In this document: positions 1 through 12,780 of the stretch, in pieces
How positions within the stretch are numbered: position 1 is the first letter of the stretch
Layout: each line of letters begins with the position of its first letter
Source of the DNA: Protopterus annectens
Lineage: Eukaryota; Chordata; Ceratodontiformes; Protopteridae
Reading direction: 5' to 3'
Length of the DNA stretch: 64,000 bases
Assembly (NCBI RefSeq): GCF_019279795.1
Contig: NC_056749.1
Span: forward strand, 581,493,415 to 581,557,414
Position numbers and translations under genes: made by a program
The notes under the pieces: generated by a model
The model's input: only the letters and a program-made list of their open reading frames with translations
Told to the model about the DNA's origin: nothing
Database searches by the model: none

Positions 1-240
1 AACTTCTCTAGTGCACACTGCAGTGTTTAGGATAAACAATATTTTTTCATCTTACTTTTAAGCATCCCTGTGAATAGCACTTGCTCTAATACCTGCTGGA
101 AAGCACTAGGAAGCCTGAAACTGAAATAAGCACTCAACTTTCCTTGTTAATAAGGAGAAATTAATCATAGGCACTAAACAGCCTATAATTGCAAAGTAGC
201 TTGCTATGTTAAGGGAAAACAGCTCCTGTACTTTACAAAA
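1..240. other. unannotated edge of window
   Basis: AT-rich sequence before the first CR1. I see no coding stretch, repeat end or RNA gene here. It may be flanking DNA of the CR1 copy. Confidence 0.5.
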
Positions 241-351
241 AAAGCACCAAACCAGGCATGTCCAAGGGTCAGCTTCCGGTGACTTCTCCTGTCCACTTGG
301 TGAATCTGGGCATACTGGGGCAATGCAGCAAAGCTGTCTCCACCCAAGATT

Positions 352-1632
352 GTGCTAGACAGTCAAGAGGTGAAGGTTAACACCCGCACTACACCTCAAG
401 CAACACATAGCCCTTCTAAACCCACACCACCAACACCCACACATAGCAACACTAAATCCACATATGTGGAGGCCCAAGCAACAAGGACCTCCGAAGCTGA
501 AACGCAAACAACCACATATCACAACCAAAGTGTCACATAGCTCACAACACCCATGTGCCACCCAGCAACAGCCCCTAAGAGAAGACGATGTACCTAACAC
601 TTTAGTCATAGAGGACTCTATAGTCAGGCACACTGATGTCCCACTCAACCAGCTTAACAAGGAGAAAATTACAGTCAGCTGCCTGTCGGGTGCCAGGATC
701 CGCCACATAAAACATGCACTCAAGTCACTCCACAACAAGTACATATATGACTCTGTCATTGTCCATGTTGCAGTAAATTACTTGAGACATACCTCCCTGG
801 ACTACATGAAAAGAGACATGAAAGAGCTCTCAGATCATGTGGCCCAGGCAGGTATGACGCTAGACCTGAGTAGCATCCTGCCTTCACCCAGAATGATACC
901 ACAATATAAGGACAAAATGATTGACTTCAACAATTGGCTAAACTTCTGGTGTCATTCAAAGGGGATCCAGTATCTGTCTGCCTGGGATGACATGATCGAC
1001 AGACCACGATGCTTTGCCAGAGATGGTCTGCACCTGTCGCCCCTGGGATTCAGGTTACTGGCTAAGGCTCTTGCCACCCCGAATAGTGCCTTTTTTAGGC
1101 AAGGTTCAAAGGATAAAACCACCACCGTAACAGATACAAGCATGCAAAATCTGAAGGTAATGCTACTCAATGCTAGAAGTCTAAACCTCACAATGCACTC
1201 TCTTGAGGCACTCCTAAAAATGGAGAACATCGATATCTGTGCAGTAACTGAGACCTGCTTAAAGGCTCCAGAGAGCACCCCTGCAATACCAAGCTATAAC
1301 TCTTACCACACTTTTCGGCCACCAAACCAGGATCAAAACACTAAAAGTGGAGGAGTGTCCATATTAACCAAGGATATTCACACCACCAGGCTAGTTGCCC
1401 AACACAATGCATCTGAAATTCTCCAGGTGCAACTAACACTAGGTAAGACTGCAATCCAAATTGTAGCTTGCTACAGCTCCCCTACCATGCCCCAAGATTC
1501 TCACTACACCTTTCTAAACATACTGGAAAATATTAAGATACAACCAAACACCCTAATACTGGGTGACTTCAACTACCCTACCATTAACTGGGAAAACTAC
1601 TCGTGTACCAACACCTTTGCCCAATGGTTCTT
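352..1632 (+). pseudogene. CR1 esterase-endonuclease region (copy A, first part)
   Basis: One open frame (first Met at 464) runs through an SGNH-esterase-like domain straight into an APE endonuclease. The esterase part (about residues 45-205) keeps the DGLHLSPLG block that carries the last catalytic Asp/His. The usual GDS nucleophile block reads EDS here and GxND reads AVNY, so the esterase is probably inactive in this copy. The endonuclease (from about residue 225) starts at VMLLNARS and has AVTETC and LGDFNYPTINW, matching the Glu and Asp/Asn metal-site motifs of APE enzymes. The frame is cut at 1632 by the RTE insertion; the rest of the endonuclease continues at 4614-4866. In known CR1 elements the endonuclease nicks target DNA for target-primed reverse transcription. 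The esterase role is unclear. Confidence 0.8.
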
Positions 1633-4607
1633 CATCATTTTCCTTCGGTTGTTCCCATTAGGGGTCGCCACAGCAGATCATCTGTTTCCATTTCTTCCTG
1701 TCCTCTGCATCATGCTCTTTCACACCAACCGCCTGCATGTCCTCTCTCACCACATCCATAAACCTTATCTTAGGCCTTCCTCTTTTCCTCTTACCTGGCA
1801 GCTCCATCCTTAGCATCCTTTTCCCAATATACCCAGCATCCCTCCTCAGCACATGTCCAAACCAACGCAATCTCGGCTCTCTTGCTTTGTCTCCAAACTG
1901 TCCAACCTGGGCTGACCCTCTAATATACTGATTCCTAATCCTGTCCATTCTAGTCACACCCAGTGCAAATCTTAACATCTTTAACTCTGCCACATCCAGC
2001 TCTGACTCCTGCCTTTTCATCAATGCCACCGTCTCCAACCCATATAACATAGCCGGTCTCACTACCCTGTTGTAGACCTTCCCTTTTACTCTTACTGGCA
2101 CCCGTCTGTCACAAATCACTCCTGACACTCTTCTCCACCCATTCCACCCTGCCTATACTCTCTTCTTCACCTCTCTTCCACACTCACCATTACTATGAAC
2201 TGTTGATCCCAAGTACTGAAACTCATCCACCTTTACCAACTCTACTCCCTGCATCCTCACCATTCCTCTACCCTCCCTCACATTTACACACATATATTCT
2301 GTTTTAGCCCTGCTGACCTTCATTCAACTCCTCTCTAAAGCATATCTCCACCTCTCCAGGGTCTCCTCAACCTGGTCCCTACTCTCACTACATATCACAA
2401 TGTCATCTGCAAACATCATAGTCCACGGGGCCTCCTGTTGGATCTCATCTGTCAACCTGTCCATTACCACTGCAAATAAGAAAGGGCTCAGAGCTGATCC
2501 TTGATGTAATCCCACCTCCATCTTAAATGTATCTGTCACTCCTACTGCAGTCCTCATCAATGTCACACTATCCTCGTACATATCCTGTACCACTCTTACA
2601 TACTTCTCTGCCACTCCTGACTTCCTCATACAATACCACAACTCCTCTCTAGGCACCCTGTCATATGCTTTCTCTAAGTCCACAAAGACACAATGCAACT
2701 CCTTCTGACCTTCTCTGTATTTCTCCAACAACACTCTCAGAGCAAATATTGCATACGTAGTGCTCTTTCCTGGCAAGAAACCATACTGCTGATCACTAAT
2801 CATCACCTCCCTTCTTAACCTAGCTTCCACTACTCTTTCCCATAACTTCAAGCTGTGACTGATCAATTTTATCCCTCTGTAATTACTGCAGCTCTGCACA
2901 TCACCCTTATAGATAGGTACCAAAACACTTTTTCCCCACTCCTCAGGCATCCTCTGACTTTCCAAAATTTCATTAAACAATCTGGTTAAAAATTCCACTG
3001 CCATTTCACCTAAGCACCTCCATGCTTCCACTGGTATGTCATCTGGGCCAACAGCCTTTCCATTCTTCATCCTCTTCATAGTAGTCCTTACTTCCTCCTT
3101 ACTAATCTGTTTCACTTCCTGATTCACTAACCCCACATCATCCAACCTTCTCTCTCTCACTCTTTTCATTCATCAGCCCTTCAAAGTAGTCTTTCCATCT
3201 ACTCAACACACACTCCTCACTTGTGAGTACGTTTCCCTCACTATCCTTTATCACCCTTACCTGCTGCACATCTTTCCCAGCTCTGTCCCTCTGTCTAGCC
3301 AATTGGTACAGGTCCTTTTCTCCCTCTTTAGTGTCCAATCTCTCATACAACTCTCCATATGCCTTATCCTTAGCCTTCGCTACCTCTCTCTTTGCCATAT
3401 GTCTCATCTCCTTATACTCAAGTCTACTTTCTTTATCTCTTTGACAATCCCACTTCCTCTTCACCAGCCTCTTCCTCTGTATACTCTCCTGTACTTCCTC
3501 AGTCCACCACCAGGTCTCCTTGTTCTCCTTCCTCTGTTCAGATGTCACACCAAGCACTTTTCTAGCAGTCTCCCTTACTAGCTCTGCTGTAGTTACCCAG
3601 CTATTTGGTAACTCTTCACTGCCACCCAGTGCCTGTCTTAACTCATCCCTGAACTCCACCTCACAATTACCCTTTTTTAACTTCCACCATTTAATCCTTG
3701 GCACTGCTTTCACACTCCTCCTCTTCTTGATCACCAACATCATCCTACAGACCACCATGCTATGCTGCTTAATTACACTTTCCCCTGTCACCACTTTAGA
3801 GTCTCCAGTCTCCTTCAGACTGGCCCTCCTACATAGGATATAATCCAGTACGTCACCCTATGCTCCTCCCTCTTCTTAAAATACGTATTCACCACAGCCA
3901 TGTCCATCCTTTTCGCAAAATCCACAATCATCTGACCTTCTGCATTCCTCTCCTTAACACCATACCTATCCATCACTTCCTCATCCCCTCTGTTCACTTC
4001 ACCAACATGCCCATTGAGGTCCGCTCCAATCACTAGTCTCTCACCCTTGGGTACACTCACCATCACTTCATCCAACTCACTCCAAAATGTTTCTTTCTCA
4101 TCCATCGCACACCCAACTTGTGGAGCATATGCACTAACAACATTCATCATTACACCATCAATTTCAAGCTTCATAAACATCACTCTATCAGACACTCTCT
4201 TCACCTTCAAAACACTCTTGACATACTGTTGCTTTAGGATAACCCCTACCCCATTTCTCCTGCCATTCACACCATGATAGAACAATTTGAACCCACCTCC
4301 TATACACCTGGTCTTACTTCCCTTCCGTCTGGTCTCTTGCATGCACAATATATCAACCTTCCTTCTCTCCATCATATCAGCTAGCTCTCTCCCTATACCA
4401 GTCATACTGCCAACATTCAAAGTTCCTACCATCACGACTACACTCCTAACCTTCCTCCTCTCTTCCTGCCTTCGGGCATGCCTTCCCCCTCTTCTTCTCC
4501 TTCAGCCAACAGTAGCCCAATTTCTGCCAGCACCCTGTTGGCTAACAGTACTGGTGGCGGTCATTGTTAACCCGGGTCTCGACCGATCCAGTATGGAAAT
4601 ATGAAAT
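1633..4607 (-). mobile_element. RTE-clade LINE (BovB/Rex3-like), nearly full length
   Basis: The minus-strand element lies in the CR1 copy A endonuclease. Its 3' end (left side, 1633-1680) reads GTGGCGACCCCTAATGGG on the minus strand, then CGAAGGAAAATGATG, the familiar fish RTE 3' end. It carries an APE endonuclease and an RT in about four adjoining frames. A short repeat GTTCTT occurs at 1627-1632 and again at 4608-4613, consistent with a small target duplication. Comparison with CR1 copy C shows the host CR1 sequence resumes at 4608. Length is about 2.98 kb, close to the usual 3.2 kb of RTE elements. Confidence 0.88.
1658..4435 (-). pseudogene. RTE endonuclease-reverse transcriptase
   Basis: Reading on the minus strand from 4435: an APE endonuclease (GTLNVGSM start, CMQETRRKG, IGADLNGHVG) to about 3815. 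A basic linker follows to about 3170, then the RT core to 2324 with KNGKAVGPDDIP, LEKAYDRVPREELW, GLHQGSALSPFLF and the catalytic FADDIVICSE. The C-terminal part at 2128-1658 has LRWFGHVLRRD and KRKRGRPKIR, typical of the RTE tail. The parts lie in different frames, so at least three frameshifts or stops separate them and the copy is dead. The protein would carry out target-primed reverse transcription. It is one of the better preserved LINEs in the window, so probably not very old. Confidence 0.85.
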
Positions 4608-4866
4608 GTTCTTAAATTCCAATGCCCTGGAGCAACTAATCCATTGTCCCACCAGGGGCTCCAATATCTTAGACCTGGTCATTACCAACATGGGAAATCG
4701 ATGCTCCACACCTATGGTCACCCTCTCGTTGGTCAGGTCAGACCATAAGCTAATCACCCTTAACATCCACATCCCACCCCCACCCCCCAGTAAGGAAACC
4801 TCCATAAAAAACTTCTCCAAAGCCAACTTTATGCTACTCAAGTCAGAAGTGACAAACTTCATGACA

Positions 4867-5251
4867 GCCAAAAAAACAAGTTGAGCCAACAAACTGTGAC
4901 CTGGAAATAACATTTATTAATTATAATAGCATAAAACCAAATAACCAGACCGGTTTCGGCTGGTAAACAAACACAGCCTTCATCAGTGTAAACCAGAAGA
5001 GTCAAATGCTACAGTTTAAATACATACAAGTGCAACTCCATTGGCTCATTTTCAAAATTGCTCATTAAGGCCAGGTGGGAACAATCCACCTAGTTTTGTA
5101 AAACTAGGTCTGGTTATTTGGTTTTATGCTATTATAATTAATAAATGTTATTTCCAGGTCACAGTTTGCTGGCTCAACTTGTTTTTTTGGATCTTATTTG
5201 CTTTTTGGAGCCGTGCAATTATCCTCATGCAGGAGGTTGATTTTGGGTGTT
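4867..5251. mobile_element. Penelope-like element end, two inverted tail pieces
   Basis: A 385-bp insertion in CR1 copy A is flanked by a 13-bp direct repeat AAACTTCATGACA at 4854-4866 and 5252-5264. Inside, 4870-4951 and 5107-5188 are inverted copies with one mismatch in 82 bp. On the minus strand the left piece reads CTGATGAAGGCTGTG, then CGAAACCGGTCTGG, the hairpin-like 3'-end signature of Penelope-like elements (a TGAAG run followed by a CGAAAC run). The right piece is the same tail on the plus strand and extends to TTGATTTTGGGTGTT. Penelope-like insertions are known to carry partial inverted end copies. No coding part is present. Confidence 0.7.
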
Positions 5252-7240
5252 AAACTTCATGACACCCATGCAGACGGGAACTGAAAGTTCAACTGCTGAG
5301 TCCTACACTAAGGCACTGTACAAGCACATCCACTCATGCATGAATCATGCCATCCCAAATAGAACCAAGATGCTCTCCTCCAAAAAAATGAAGCCAATCT
5401 GGTGGTCCCCTGCCATAAACAAACTTTACAACAAAAGGAAGAAACTGTTGCAGAAAAGAGGAATATTCCATGATGCAAAAAACTCCCTTACCAGCCTCAG
5501 TAAGAAGCTGAGATCCCTCATAAAATCCTCCAAAGCTAGTTACGAAAATAAAATTGCCAAAGATTCCACAGACAACCAGAAGGCATTCTATAACTATGTC
5601 AAGAATCTAAATGGCAATGCTCAGATCTGCTCTGAGCTACAACAGAATGGCATTAAATATACTGATCCCAAGGATATTGCCAATATCCAGGCAGATCGAT
5701 TCAGTGCCAACTTCACCCCCTTCTCACCCCCTAAATGGCCCAGCTCAATTCCGAAAGATTGCCAAATTCCGGTAATAATGGCTACACAGGTAAAAAACAC
5801 ACTCTCCAAAGCTAAGAATACAGCATTCATGGGAACAGATGACATCCCGGGCTGTGTACTACATGAAGTACAAAATGAACTGACACCTCACCTAAGTGTC
5901 ATGTTTAATCATAGCCTCACCTCAGGCTTCGTGCCCACTGAGTGGCGCACAGCTACAGTTATCCCACTCCACAAAGGGGGATCCACCTTGGATCCCGGGA
6001 ACTACTGTCCCATCAGTCTGACGAGCCTGATCTGCAAGGTCATGGAACGTATTATCATGGAACTTATAAACAAAGACACTGGCAATCTTCAAACCCTGGA
6101 CCCCACCCAGTTTGGGTTCATGAAGGACCGATCTTGTCTCCTGAACCTGATTGACTTCTTTGAATTAGTCTCCAGAGCCGTGGATGAGGGTAAGGTGGTC
6201 CACACAGCCTATCTGGACCTCACCAAGGCCTTTGGCACCATCTCCTACTCTGGAATCATAGATAAACTTACTAAGCTGGGCATTAATCCCTACATCACTC
6301 GATGGGTTGCCAACTGGCTTACTGACAGAACTCACACTGTAAAAGTAGCTGACTCCAAATCCAGCTCCAAACAAGTGACAAGTGGAGTACCTCAGGTTTC
6401 AGTCCTGGGACCACTCTTGTTTGGCATCTACTTCACTGAAGTACAGGCCAATACTAAGGTACTCTGGCTAACAAAGTTCACAGATGACTGCAAACTGGGA
6501 GCCATTATTGAATCTCCAAATGATGTGGATACTCTACAAAAGGGCCTTACAGAAACAGATGCTTGGTGCCAGAGCCATGGGCTCAAGCTAAATGCCAAGA
6601 AATGTATATTTATCCCCTTTGGGAAAAAACATGTACCCATGAATTACCACATAGGTGGTAGTACACTAAACACTGAAAGTGTGATAAGAGACTTAGGGAC
6701 ACAGATGGACAGTGGTCTCACCTTCAATAACCACATCGCCACAACAGTCAGGAACTCCTTCTATGTGGCATACCTCATCACTAAGGGCTTTTCATCCAGG
6801 AAAAAAGGAGGTCATTGTCCTACTGTACTCATCCCTCATTAGACCCATTATAGAATACAAAGCCCCATTTAGTATGTACCTCTCAAGACACCTGCAACAA
6901 CTGGAAAGGCCGCAGAAATACCTCACTAAAAGAATCACAGGCCTAAAGCAGATACCCTATGCTGACCGCCTTAAAAAACTCCAGCTAAACTCTGTTGCAT
7001 ATTGTCTACTCAGAGGCGATCTCTGCTTAACATACAAGGCCATGTCAAACCCAGAGCTGTTGGACATGCTATACTTAAAGAAATCCCAATCCCTCAGAAC
7101 CACACACTCCAGGGATCTAAACCTTGTCATCACAATAAACAAAAACATGCTGGAGGGATAGGTTCCTAACCCAGAGACTTCCCAGACTCTGGAATAGACT
7201 GCCCATACATGCCTCTTTGGCCCTCATCAAAAGGAACCTT
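5247..7240 (+). pseudogene. CR1 reverse transcriptase region (copy A, second part)
   Basis: A 531-residue open frame holds the linker and RT of the interrupted CR1. It has KAFGTISYSGIIDKL (canonical KAFDxI), SGVPQVSVLGPLLFG (canonical PQGSVLGP) and FTDDCKLGA at the catalytic FADD position, so three core motifs carry substitutions. The frame breaks near 6800 at an A-rich run. The C-terminal third continues in the next frame to 7161 (LIRPIIEYKAPFSMYLSRH, LERPQKYLTKRITGLKQ) and then shifts again. It is a dead copy. The same C-terminal blocks recur in copies B, C, D and E. Confidence 0.85.
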
Positions 7241-8154
7241 GGCGACTGGATGGGAGAAAAAAAATTCACCCCAGGGATCACGTCAGTCGCCCTGCTAGAC
7301 AGGGGTCTAGGAAGTAAATAGTTTGGGAAGAAATAGCCAGGGAATTGTTATGGCTAGGCTTGTATAGGCCCTAGGGCCAATAGCCTAGTACCAACCTATG
7401 AACCTAATGAGCCTGTGCATGTGTACAAAAAATGTTACAATCACTGCTGGGCTGTTTGTAATATACCACAATAAGTACAACAATCCCTGTTTTATCCATC
7501 TGGCTGTTAGACCTGCTATACATCACCACTTCTATAACAGAACCATAAAGCCACTTGTTTATGGCCATTTGGTCTGCACATTCACAGAGTCAAAGGTGTC
7601 TACTAGGCAAATGATGGATCATTAAGAGTCTAGCCATTGCAGTTTACCTGCTTCCCCTCTCCATAAGGAACAGCAGAGCTTGACATTGGTGAATTTATAG
7701 TTTCCCATCTATTTGTCTAAAGTTAGATTTAAAGAGAGTGAAGTTGTTACTTTGCTTAGCATGGAATGGAAGCTTATTCCAAAGGTAGGATATTGTTTAG
7801 ATGAAATATATATCTCACCAACAGTTCCTTTTTATATTATGATGTAGGTTTAGGTCCAGACCATGGGTATTTCTGGTGTTTCCAGTTTTATGAACATGTA
7901 GGAAGCCAAGATGGAGAAAGTTATTTGTAGGTCTGTATGCAAGACTGAAATCACTACATTGTAGTCTACTAAGACAATAGAGACTGTTAAAGCTTTTAGA
8001 TAATCTGTATAGCCTATGCAGCTCATACTCATTACTGATTGATTGATTTGTTTGTTTGCTTATTTTTGGGGGTGAGGAAATTAATTTTTATTTCTAGCTG
8101 GACCATATGCTTAGATAGATACATGCCAAATGAGACATTATGTTCTATAAAATT

Positions 8155-9525
8155 ATATGTTGTATGGCAGAATGACATATCTCCCCAGCTACCTGTGTCC
8201 ATAGGGGTTCCCCAAGGATCCATCCTTGGACCCCTACTCTTCTCTGTTTATACCAATAATCTAGCCTCTGCCACCAAACATGGCACACTCATACAATACA
8301 GAGATGACTCAACCATCATCTGCTCAGCCCAGTCCCTACCCAAACTGCAAAAAGTCACACAGGAAGCCTTTTCCTCTGCTGAAACTTGGTTATCCGATGC
8401 CTAATTAATACTCAACCCAAACAAAACTAAACTACTCATCTTCCAACCCACCAAACATACTCAAAACAACTCTCACTTTAACATCACAGCAAAAGACAAC
8501 ACCACTATATACCCAAGTAAACACACCAAATTGCTAGGAGTGGAAATAGACAATAAACTAAAATTTGACATTCACATATCCATGACCATAAAAAAAGTCC
8601 ACAAAAAACTAGGAGCGTTATACAGAAATAAGCAATTTCTCACCAAAGCAGCAAAGATTTCAATAGCAAATTCCCATCTTATCTCCACCCTACTTTATGC
8701 CTCTCCAATATATACCAACCTAAGGCAATGCGATCTAAACAAGCTAGAGACCTGCTACAACAAAATCGCCAAATTCGCCACAGGGGCATCCTACCGTAGT
8801 CACCACTGTCTCTCACTTGCTGAACTGGGCTGGCTTGAACTCCCTCACCTCCTTCAGTGGTATCAACTCTCACTCACCCACAAACTAGTAAACCATTCAC
8901 TAAATGTCCCATCCCTCCAGAATGTACTCCAACCCTATCGCACCACCAGACCACTAAGATCCAGCAACAAAAATCACTTGCAGATCACTAAAGCCAATAA
9001 CTCTGCTGGTGAAGCACTATTCTCTTGCACCATAGCCAAATTATGGAACTCCCTTCCACCCACAATTACCTCTGTACCATCATGCACCCACTTCAAAACT
9101 TTACTAAAAGCGCACCTAAAAACATGCTGGCTATGCCCTTGCAACTCCCACTCTAATATCACCCACCCCATCCAACCACTACCTTTCTTTCCACTCCACT
9201 AACTACCTTGATTATAGCAAGCTCAGATGCTCATAAGCCTAGTATTTATTATACAGCAGGAACTTCTTATTGTAACATTTGTTAATGTCTGTTATGTACT
9301 TCACAGATAAAGATTCTAGTTATCTACTGATGTACTATGTTCTTCATCTGTAAATATGTTGTAAGTAATTGCTATGTTAAATTGTTAATCGCTATGTAAT
9401 CCAATGTAACTACTGTCTGTTTATTTTAACTGTGGAGCTTTTCTCCCCGGGCCTCCGCTGAAAATGGACCTACATGTAGTCGGACATTCCCGGTCAACAA
9501 ATGTAAATAAATAAATAAATAAAAT
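8155..9525 (+). mobile_element. L2-like LINE, 5'-truncated, (TAAA)n tail
   Basis: A jockey-superfamily LINE (L2/Rex1/CR1 group), different from the resident CR1. It starts inside the RT (VWQNDISPQLPVSIG) and runs to a TAAA-repeat tail at 9500-9525. The tail and the L2-style C-terminus (WNSLPPTITSVPSCTHFK) point to an L2-like family rather than CR1. It sits inside the ancient minus-strand CR1, whose RT sequence continues on both sides. The 3' untranslated part is about 300 bp. Confidence 0.75.
8160..9202 (+). pseudogene. L2-like reverse transcriptase C-terminal half
   Basis: This encodes GVPQGSILGPLLFSVYTN and the catalytic block as QYRDDSTIIC (canonical YADDT). After one in-frame stop at 8402 it continues through LILNPNKTKLLIF, LLGVEIDNKLKFD and ASPIYTNLRQCDLNKLE to KLWNSLPPTITSVPS, ending at 9202. 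Everything after the RT core is in the same frame, so this copy has few breaks and is younger than the CR1 it sits in. The 5' half with the endonuclease is absent, as expected from 5' truncation. Confidence 0.8.
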
Positions 9526-11011
9526 AATATAGGCCAGGTAAGACAGAAGAATATTGGGGCAATAACTTTCTTGGACTTGGAGGGTATGCCTTTAATAATT
9601 AGGGTTAAGTGTAAGAAACTCATAATAGCAACTGATACATCGTGGGCAGTTGAGAGTTCATTGTCCCCTACTTTGCCTGGGTCTGTAATGACAGTATCTA
9701 TTTTAAGGGGTGGCATTTATGTTGTAGGTGTAGGGGTGGTTTTGTTTCCCAAAGATTACAATGCAACATATTTTTGTGTTAAGTTTTAGTCCATGGTCCT
9801 AACCTTTGAATTTGTATGGGTAAGGCTCCCTTGGAGGCCATGGGTATGATCTGAAGAGTCAATGTTAGCTCCAATTTGCAGTCATCAGCAAACTTGATCA
9901 GCCAGTTTTGACATTAGTGAAGTATATGCCAAAGGGTAGTAGTCTCAGAATGGAGTAATAGAGGACACCATGGTGATGAGTCTTTTTGAGGAAAGAGTGT
10001 TACCAGCTCTAAATGAATGGTTTCTGTCAGCTACCCAGTTTTCTATCCAGTGAGTTACATAATGGTTTGTATTTACCTGGGTCAGTTTATTAATAATGCC
10101 AACATGCAGGACAGCATAGGAAGTATTTGGCTACGTCTTGGTAGGCAGTGTGCACTAATTTGTTTTCATGCAATGACTCTGCAATCTGCCCTTCACAAAG
10201 ACAAAGTGGTGTGGTTCAAGGGATTATAGCCTGCCAATTTCCCTGTTTTTGTGTTCCATGATGATTTGTTCCATTATCTTTCAAATGAGATTGGTAAGAC
10301 TAACTAATCTATAGGTGTTGGGGACAGTGGTTGGAATACCCTTGTGAAAGAATACCAGAATAGCTCTTCTTCAAGCTTCAAGTACATAACTAGCAGAGAA
10401 GCTGAAATTAAATAAATTTACAAGGAAACTTATAAGGCACTGTTTCATACTATTAGGAAAAGAGCCTGTAATGTTGTATGGACTCATAAAGCTAACATTT
10501 TGGAGTTCGTAGAGAGCACTTAGTATTTCTTCTGACATAAGCATAAGGGGAGGTATTGTCTGGATGTTATGGAGGTTGACATGGTTGAAGTATGGAAGGG
10601 ACAGACAGGAGAGGTTTGAGGTAAATTTTGTCTGCTAGTTTGTTTGTCATTGTAGAGGACCAGACTGGCAATGATGGAGTCTGAATCCAACTTCTAACAA
10701 CCAATATGCTAAAATAGATGGTCTCTTTAGTCACACCACTGGTACACAAAAGGTAAAGTGCACTCAAATCTGAGTCAATAACAAAATGAAATATGCATTG
10801 CTGGTCTGGCAATAGGCTTCCAATACCTAAACTCAGACTAAAATTATACATTGACCACTTACAGAACTTAGTCTTTAGCCTAGCACCCCAGGCTTCTTTC
10901 TCACCACATTCAGTGTAAAGCACAGTATCTTCTACTGTCCTTATCTACGTTTACTGTCTTTTAAACAAATTCCTTTCCATATACTCTCTCTCTTTTACAA
11001 ACACACACACA

Positions 11012-11433
<422 letters not shown>

Positions 11434-11512
<79 letters not shown>
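11434..11512. repeat. (CA)n microsatellite
   Basis: A CA array of about 75 bp, the right-hand continuation of the array interrupted by the MITE. It abuts the 3' tail of the minus-strand RTE. Confidence 0.95.
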
Positions 11513-11513
<1 letters not shown>

Positions 11514-12780
11514 TATATTATCATCATCAGCATCATCATCAGCCCCTCTCCCCTTTTTCCCAATTTTTCTACATAGGGTCAGGGTATCATTTTAACTGTT
11601 GCCATTTCTCTTTATTCAGTGCCACACTCCTGCCTTCTTTGACACTCATGCCTGACTGTCACAGATCTTCTCTCAAACAATCCAGCCACCTCTTTGCTGA
11701 ACATCCTCGTTTCCTCTTACCTTCATCCTATCTATCCCAAATCTTTTTCACCAGATTGTCTTTTGCTATCTATACATGTGTCTGAACCATTGTAATCTGT
11801 TCTCTTTAATCTTTTCTGTAATTGGAGCTACTTTGGCTTCTGCTCTTATGTCCTCATTTCTTTGTCTGTCCCACAGTGTGCATCCTATCACCCTTCTCAG
11901 GCACTTCATTTCCATCACTTCTAGCTTCCTCAGCTGCTCTACCTTTACTGCCAAGGTTTCTGTGTACCATACATTAGTACTGGCCACACCACTGTCTTAT
12001 ACACCTTACTTTTCAGCTTCTTTGGCATTCTTTTGTCATAGACTACACCTGAGACTTTGTGCCAGTTGACTGCAGCCCCTCTGATTCTAGCTTTGACCTC
12101 TTCCGTCAGACTTTCCTTATCCTCAACCACCTCTCCCAGATACATGAAGCTGTAAACCTTTTCCACTATCTTTCCTTCTATCTGAGTTCTTAGCTTCTTC
12201 CAATTACCCCAATTTGCTGCCATTACCACTGTCTTATCTATACTTAGTTCCATCCCATGTGCTTTCAGTTTTGCATTCCATTCCCCTATCCTTTGTTGAA
12301 GTTCTTGCTCGGAGTCTGCCTGTAATGCCACATTGTCTGCATACAACAACTTTGTAGATCTGCCCATCTGACCTGTTTGCTAATGTAGTCCATCACCAGT
12401 ATGAAGAGCAGTGGACTCACAGCTGAACCCTGGTGTACACTCACTCCTACTGGGAACCCCTCTTTGAGACCAAACACTGTTCATACTTGAGTCATTGGCC
12501 CTTGTATGTGGCCTGCACTAATTCTACCAATGTTTCTGGGACTTTGAACCACTGAAGTACTGCCCAAATCAGCTTTCTTGGGACTTTGTCATATGCTTTC
12601 TCCAAGTCTAGGAATGTCCAGTTGGACACTTTTCTTGTCTCTAGCTTCTTCTTAATTATCTGTCTCATTGGAAACATTTGGTCAGTTGTGCTGCATCCTG
12701 ATCTAAATCCAAACTGCTCATCTCCCAACTTAAAGTCTAATAGTTACCAGGACACTGTAGACTGTCTTGCTGGATCAGAT
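11513..12780 (-). mobile_element. RTE-like LINE, second family, 5'-truncated
   Basis: A minus-strand LINE with an RT of the RTE type but clearly different in sequence from the copy at 1633. Its 3' end at 11513-11540 is a GATGATGATG-type tail, typical of RTE elements. It lies in the ancient CR1, which resumes near 12830. Only the RT and C-terminal part are present, about 1.27 kb of an expected 3 kb. Confidence 0.78.
11766..12728 (-). pseudogene. RTE-like reverse transcriptase (second family)
   Basis: On the minus strand: GDEQFGFRSGCSTTDQMF, LDLEKAYDKVPRKLIW (catalytic first Asp), VHQGSAVSPLLFILVMD, then LYADNVALQADSEQEL, where the canonical ADD reads ADN. The C-terminus follows with KSKVYKTVVWPVLMYGT and RRVIGCTLWDRQRNEDIR. 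These lie in three or four frames, so the copy is broken in several places. The order and motifs are those of RTE proteins, which share a WFRHMYR/WFGHVLR block near the end. Confidence 0.8.

Larger units (their letters stand above)
245..7412 (+). mobile_element. CR1-clade LINE, copy A, interrupted by an RTE and a Penelope-like fragment
   Basis: This is a long copy of the CR1 family that recurs throughout the window. Order along the + strand: an SGNH/GDSL-esterase-like domain, an APE-type endonuclease, then reverse transcriptase. The 3' end reads GGCCAATAGCCTAGTACC followed by an ACCTATGAA-type tail. CR1 tails are short 8-bp repeats, which fits. Two younger elements split it: an RTE at 1633-4607 inside the endonuclease, and the end of a Penelope-like element at 4867-5251. 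Compared with copy C (38614-42456) the N-terminal zinc ribbon is missing, because the sequence jumps from the start of the ribbon to the linker near 330-350. Without the insertions the copy is about 3.8 kb. The assignment to the CR1 group is firm; the exact family name is not known. Confidence 0.88.
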
